From: Nitrososphaeraceae archaeon
Lineage (GTDB): Archaea > Thermoproteota > Nitrososphaeria > Nitrososphaerales > Nitrososphaeraceae
Assembly (NCBI GenBank): GCA_021325295.1
Contig: JAJPHM010000018.1
Coordinates: 35,043-99,042 of the forward strand
Reading direction: 5' to 3'
DNA length: 64,000 bases
Position numbers and translations under genes: made by a program. Below the pieces are notes generated by a model. The model saw only the letters and a list, made by a program, of their open reading frames with translations. It was not told where the DNA came from and did no database searches. Shown here piece after piece: positions 61,528 to 64,000 of this stretch (the first letter of the stretch is position 1; each line of letters starts with the position of its first letter).

Positions 61528-62299
61528 GGAATTTACAATTGAGGATAGGTTTGCCAAGATATACGCCCTCTGGCTTCGTGAATTCAAGGTCTTTTTGAGA
61601 GAAAAGAGCAGGCTTGTTGCCTCTACATTTACTCCCATTCTGTGGCTCTTTGTAATTGGAAACGGTATCGGTTCAGCCAACCCATCAACTATCGGAGGAG
61701 TGAACTATCAGCAGTTCATATTTCCGGGCATCGTCAGCATGTCGATTATCTTTACCTCTGTCTTTTTTGGCTCGTACATAATCTGGGATAGAAAGTTTGA
61801 CTTTTTGAAGAGCGTCATGGTAGCGCCTGTGAGCAGAGGAGAAGTTTTTGTAGGCAAGGCACTTGGAGGCATGACCAACTCGGTGATACAGGCTGCAATT
61901 CTGCTTGCAATAGGCGCAGGAATCGGTATCGGTTTTACACCACTATCTATTCTGCAGACAATTGCAGTTGTCTTGCTCCTGTCGTTTGGCCTGACATCTC
62001 TAGGTCTGGCACTTGGAAGCTATATGTACAGCTTGGAGGGATTCCAGATGATTGTAAGTTTTGTAGTCTTTCCTCTGTTCTTTCTGTCAGGGGCGCTCTT
62101 TCCGCTCAGCCATCTTCCGAGCTGGCTTGGCGCTCTGACGGCTGCAGACCCGGCTACGTATGGAGTAAGTGTGATGAGAAGTGCAATTCTTGGGATTGGA
62201 AGCGAGGCTATTGGAGTAAACGCTGCAATTCTCGTCGCATATACAGCAGGTTTAGGTGCATTTGGTATCTATTCATTTGGCAGAATGAAGGCAGTTTAG
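61511..62299 (+). CDS. ABC-2 type exporter, permease subunit
   Basis: A 262-aa permease with six membrane helices (RLVASTFTPILWLFVIGNGIG first; last near ILVAYTAGLGAFGIYSFG). The ABC-2 signature region is FVVFPLFFLSGALFPLSHLPSWL. It forms a two-gene exporter with the upstream ATPase. The first in-frame ATG at 61511 lies inside the ATPase gene, indicating translational coupling. Confidence 0.9.
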   Translation: MHSTIREFTIEDRFAKIYALWLREFKVFLREKSRLVASTFTPILWLFVIGNGIGSANPSTIGGVNYQQFIFPGIVSMSIIFTSVFFGSYIIWDRKFDFLKSVMVAPVSRGEVFVGKALGGMTNSVIQAAILLAIGAGIGIGFTPLSILQTIAVVLLLSFGLTSLGLALGSYMYSLEGFQMIVSFVVFPLFFLSGALFPLSHLPSWLGALTAADPATYGVSVMRSAILGIGSEAIGVNAAILVAYTAGLGAFGIYSFGRMKAV

Positions 62300-62377
62300 C
62301 GACGTTGGAAAAGTTGTATGTGGGCCAGCAGGATTTTGCTGTAGGTTTAAAAGTGGTAGCATAATCCTCCTCTCCGA

Positions 62378-62482
62378 GGGGCCATAGTCTAGCTTGGTCT
62401 AGGATGTCAGAGGTCATCTCTTCCGAGATGATCGACGAGCCTGGGGCGCTGGAGATCGTGGGTTCAAATCCCACTGGCCCCA
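62378..62482 (+). tRNA. tRNA-Pro (anticodon GGG) with 29-nt intron
   Basis: Acceptor GGGGCCA/TGGCCCC, D-arm GTCT..GGAT with loop AGCTTGGTCTA, T-arm GTGGG-TTCAAAT-CCCAC, discriminator A, no encoded CCA. Removing 62411-62439 joins TCAG to CCTGGGGC-GCTGG, giving stem TCAGC/GCTGG and loop CTGGGGC with anticodon GGG. The intron folds as TCATCTC-TTCC-GAGATGA. The junction lies between positions 30 and 31, in the anticodon stem rather than 37/38; AG repeats leave the exact cut ambiguous by two bases. Confidence 0.88.
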
Positions 62483-62577
62483 CTATCGTATTGGGGTATA
62501 GATAAGACGGTTGATTTTTCACCCTTACTATCGTGCATATGCTGGTATTGACGGTAGTATGCAGGAAAGGTTATAGC

Positions 62578-62603
62578 TTAACCTCGGTTAACCTAGGTTA
62601 ACC
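62578..62603. promoter_or_regulatory. Phased GGTTAACC palindromes (operator)
   Basis: GGTTAACC at 62586-62593 and again at 62596-62603, with a half copy TTAACC at 62578-62583. The two full copies are spaced exactly 10 bp, one helical turn, and end 5 bp before ATG 62609, an ideal position for repression. Confidence 0.65.
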
Positions 62604-62608
62604 ATAAG

Positions 62609-62965
62609 ATGCCAACAATAGGTGCAAAAGTTAGCCAAAAAGAACTAGAAGCAATCCAAGAATATGCTAATCAGTGTGGAGAAACGATATCAAACCTGAT
62701 TAGAAAAATAGTAATTGCAGAAGCTACAATGCTAAATGGCGGCCTTGTCGATGAACATCCGGAATATCAATGCAATCTATCGATTCCATGTAACATCTCT
62801 GATAAGAAAGAAGATGCAATGCTAGAGGAAAAGATTAACACAATTAGAAGGATTTTAGGCTGGCGAGAAATTAACCTGACTTTAAATTCTAGAAGTTTTG
62901 GCAGAGATAGAATTGTATCCGTTGTTATGATGGGTGTCTTCCCTTCTGATCCAGTTCGTCTTTAA
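62609..62965 (+). CDS. Ribbon-helix-helix regulator-like protein
   Basis: A 118-aa protein. Residues 1-40 (MPTIGAKVSQKELEAIQEYA, then CGETISNLIRKIVIAEA) form a ribbon-helix-helix of the type seen in many Nitrososphaera genes. A middle variable part follows and the C-terminal region ends with GWREINLTLNSRSFG and an unusual tail that overlaps the convergent response-regulator gene by 41 bp. The tail beyond GWREI may be read-through of a lost stop. It probably binds the palindromes just upstream. Confidence 0.7.
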   Translation: MPTIGAKVSQKELEAIQEYANQCGETISNLIRKIVIAEATMLNGGLVDEHPEYQCNLSIPCNISDKKEDAMLEEKINTIRRILGWREINLTLNSRSFGRDRIVSVVMMGVFPSDPVRL

Positions 62966-63320
62966 CTATACTTTCCAATTCACTGAGGGATACAGGCTTT
63001 CGGATAAAGCGCCTCACGTCAACATTTGGAAACATTTTGTGAAACTCGTTATAGTATATCTCAAAAGCTGTCATAAAGCAGACTTTGAGCTTGTCATCCT
63101 TTTTCTTCAGTTCCCGGTAAAGCTCAAATCCACTCATTTTGGGCATCCTTATGTCAAGAATTGCCAGATTGTAAAAGTCAGGTTTAAAATGATCCAGCGC
63201 CTGCTGGGGCTCAGTGAATGCATTAACGTGATAGCCAGCTTTTTCCAATCCCCTCTTCACAACAGAAACAATATCTTTTTCATCGTCAACAATAAGAATA
63301 TTCTTCTGACCATTCTCCAT
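62925..63320 (-). CDS. Single-domain response regulator (CheY-like receiver)
   Basis: A 131-aa receiver domain: acidic pair in LIVDDEKD (residues about 10-17), phospho-accepting Asp in LAILDIRMPKMSG, Thr in CFMTAFE and Lys in FIRKPVSL. No output domain, so it acts by protein contact in a two-component pathway. No histidine kinase is in the window. Its 3' end overlaps the regulator on the other strand. Confidence 0.9.
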   Translation of the reverse strand: MENGQKNILIVDDEKDIVSVVKRGLEKAGYHVNAFTEPQQALDHFKPDFYNLAILDIRMPKMSGFELYRELKKKDDKLKVCFMTAFEIYYNEFHKMFPNVDVRRFIRKPVSLSELESIVKDELDQKGRHPS

Positions 63321-63752
63321 TTGTAAAAGTCGATTACTATGTTATTTAACAACAGGCAGAAAATTATCTATAGTATTTTATTGCAATAGCTCTCTATTGC
63401 AATTGTTCATCGTCTGCCAATTTTACTATGCCTGCTCTTCCTGCATAGTTACCAATGCAAATTCATCTTCAATACTACAGCATTGGCAGTTATCGTATAT
63501 GCAGTCTTTTTTAGAAGCATGAAAACAGTATTGGCATTTGCATTGCAATAGCTTCTGACTTAATACTAGGCTGGTCAATCAGCAACATATTTTTCAATTT
63601 CAAATTTAAGCAGAAGGTCAGAACTTTCTTCAAAATTTATCTGGCAAAAGTAACTACATATTAGCTGCTAGCTAACGTAGCAAGAAAGTATTTCAGAAAA
63701 TCTATTCCTACTGCATATCTAGAGGCAAGACCATAGAGCTTTTGGATTATTT
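63321..63752. other. 430-bp intergenic region with a hairpin
   Basis: No gene seen. TTGCAATAG-CTCT-CTATTGCAA at 63381-63402 is a perfect 9-bp inverted repeat, and ATTGCAATAGCTTCT recurs near 63541-63555. It lies between the response regulator and mscL, both transcribed away from it. Confidence 0.55.
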
Positions 63753-64000
63753 ATGACCCAGCAGGTACAATCCAAAAAATCACTTACTCAAGAGTTCTTT
63801 GACTTTCTCAAAACATTTGGAGTTATAGGACTGGCCATAGCATTTGTTATAGGAGCTGCCGCATCTAAAATGGTCACAGCTTTGGTGACAGATATTATCA
63901 ACCCATTTGTCGGCCTATTTTTGCCAGCCGGTGATTTAGCAGCAATGTCTGCCAAAGTAACAGGAACATCAGGTGCAGTATCAGAGTTCAGATATGGCGA
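63753..64000 (+). CDS. mscL: Large-conductance mechanosensitive channel, N-terminal part
   Basis: The visible 82 residues start MTQQVQSKKSLTQEFFDFLK and continue with the MscL pore helix GVIGLAIAFVIGAAASKMVT and VTDIINPFVGLF. The channel opens under membrane tension to release solutes after osmotic downshock. The gene runs off the window. An N-terminal amphipathic helix and the first transmembrane helix are intact. Confidence 0.93.
   Translation, partial: MTQQVQSKKSLTQEFFDFLKTFGVIGLAIAFVIGAAASKMVTALVTDIINPFVGLFLPAGDLAAMSAKVTGTSGAVSEFRYG

Noticed and set aside
62208..62522. 104-aa minus-strand frame containing GPVGFEPTISSAPG
   Set aside because: It is the reverse strand of tRNA-Pro; this peptide is a well-known false protein made by tRNA genes.

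Overview
The window looks like a piece of a soil-type ammonia-oxidising archaeon (Thaumarchaeota/Nitrososphaeria, Nitrososphaera-like). This is inferred from content: archaeal aIF1A, L2, class I CCA-adding enzyme and RNA 2',3'-cyclic phosphodiesterase, archaeal UMP kinase, the UPF0200/UPF0201 pair, an ADP-forming acyl-CoA synthetase of the kind used in the thaumarchaeal 3-hydroxypropionate/4-hydroxybutyrate cycle, an F420-type oxidoreductase, many very small zinc-finger proteins, TATA-box promoters with leaderless starts, frequent TTG/GTG starts, and a tRNA-Pro with an archaeal intron at a non-canonical position. No rRNA, amo or cell-division genes are present, so genus is not proven.

Layout. 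1-6.7 kb: pentose-phosphate genes (partial 6-phosphogluconate dehydrogenase, rpiA), a cupin, a TrxR-like flavoprotein, an EVE protein, two related helical (LEA-like) proteins, a VIT/CCC1 transporter and small regulators. 6.75-7.5 kb: a complete IS6-type insertion sequence with terminal inverted repeats and a target duplication. 7.5-20 kb: housekeeping genes (UMP kinase, HD hydrolase, thymidylate kinase, Hsp20, AarF/UbiB kinase, Nudix, ThDP enzyme, pterin dehydratase) and tRNA-Val. 20-21.6 kb: gene-poor. 21.6-25.7 kb: a ComA-like (phosphosulfolactate synthase family) domain fused to a winged helix, divergent from a sulfonate/nitrate/taurine-type ABC transporter operon. 25.8-33.7 kb: zinc-finger proteins, aIF1A, the ADP-forming acyl-CoA synthetase, an F420-type oxidoreductase, an HTH regulator and an M20 peptidase.

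33.8-37 kb is accessory: a ribbon-helix-helix/DUF5678 protein overlapping a retropepsin-like protein behind a repeated 13-bp operator, a decayed IS605-type tnpB element, an HExxH membrane protein and a RelE-like remnant. 37-40 kb is an RNA-repair cluster (ThpR, Cca, RIO-like kinase), followed by an integrase-core remnant. 40.4-52.4 kb is a surface-protein island: BNR-repeat proteins (one 2058 aa), three secreted or anchored proteins sharing an apparently undescribed two-cysteine domain, a small membrane protein with a frameshifted copy, and two 3'-end remnants of lost large genes. 53-56 kb holds a DNA glycosylase, a lone L2 gene and a 13-repeat CRISPR array with no cas genes in the window. 56-64 kb holds a siroheme sulfite/nitrite reductase with a rhodanese, UPF0200/UPF0201, an ABC-2 exporter, intron-containing tRNA-Pro(GGG), a small RHH regulator with palindromic operators, a response regulator and the start of mscL.

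The clearest functional groupings are sulfur/sulfonate handling (ComA-HTH with ABC importer; sulfite reductase with rhodanese), RNA repair, and a recombining cell-surface locus. The most system-like undescribed candidates are the ComA-HTH/ABC locus, the RHH-DUF5678/retropepsin pair and the two-cysteine surface cassette.
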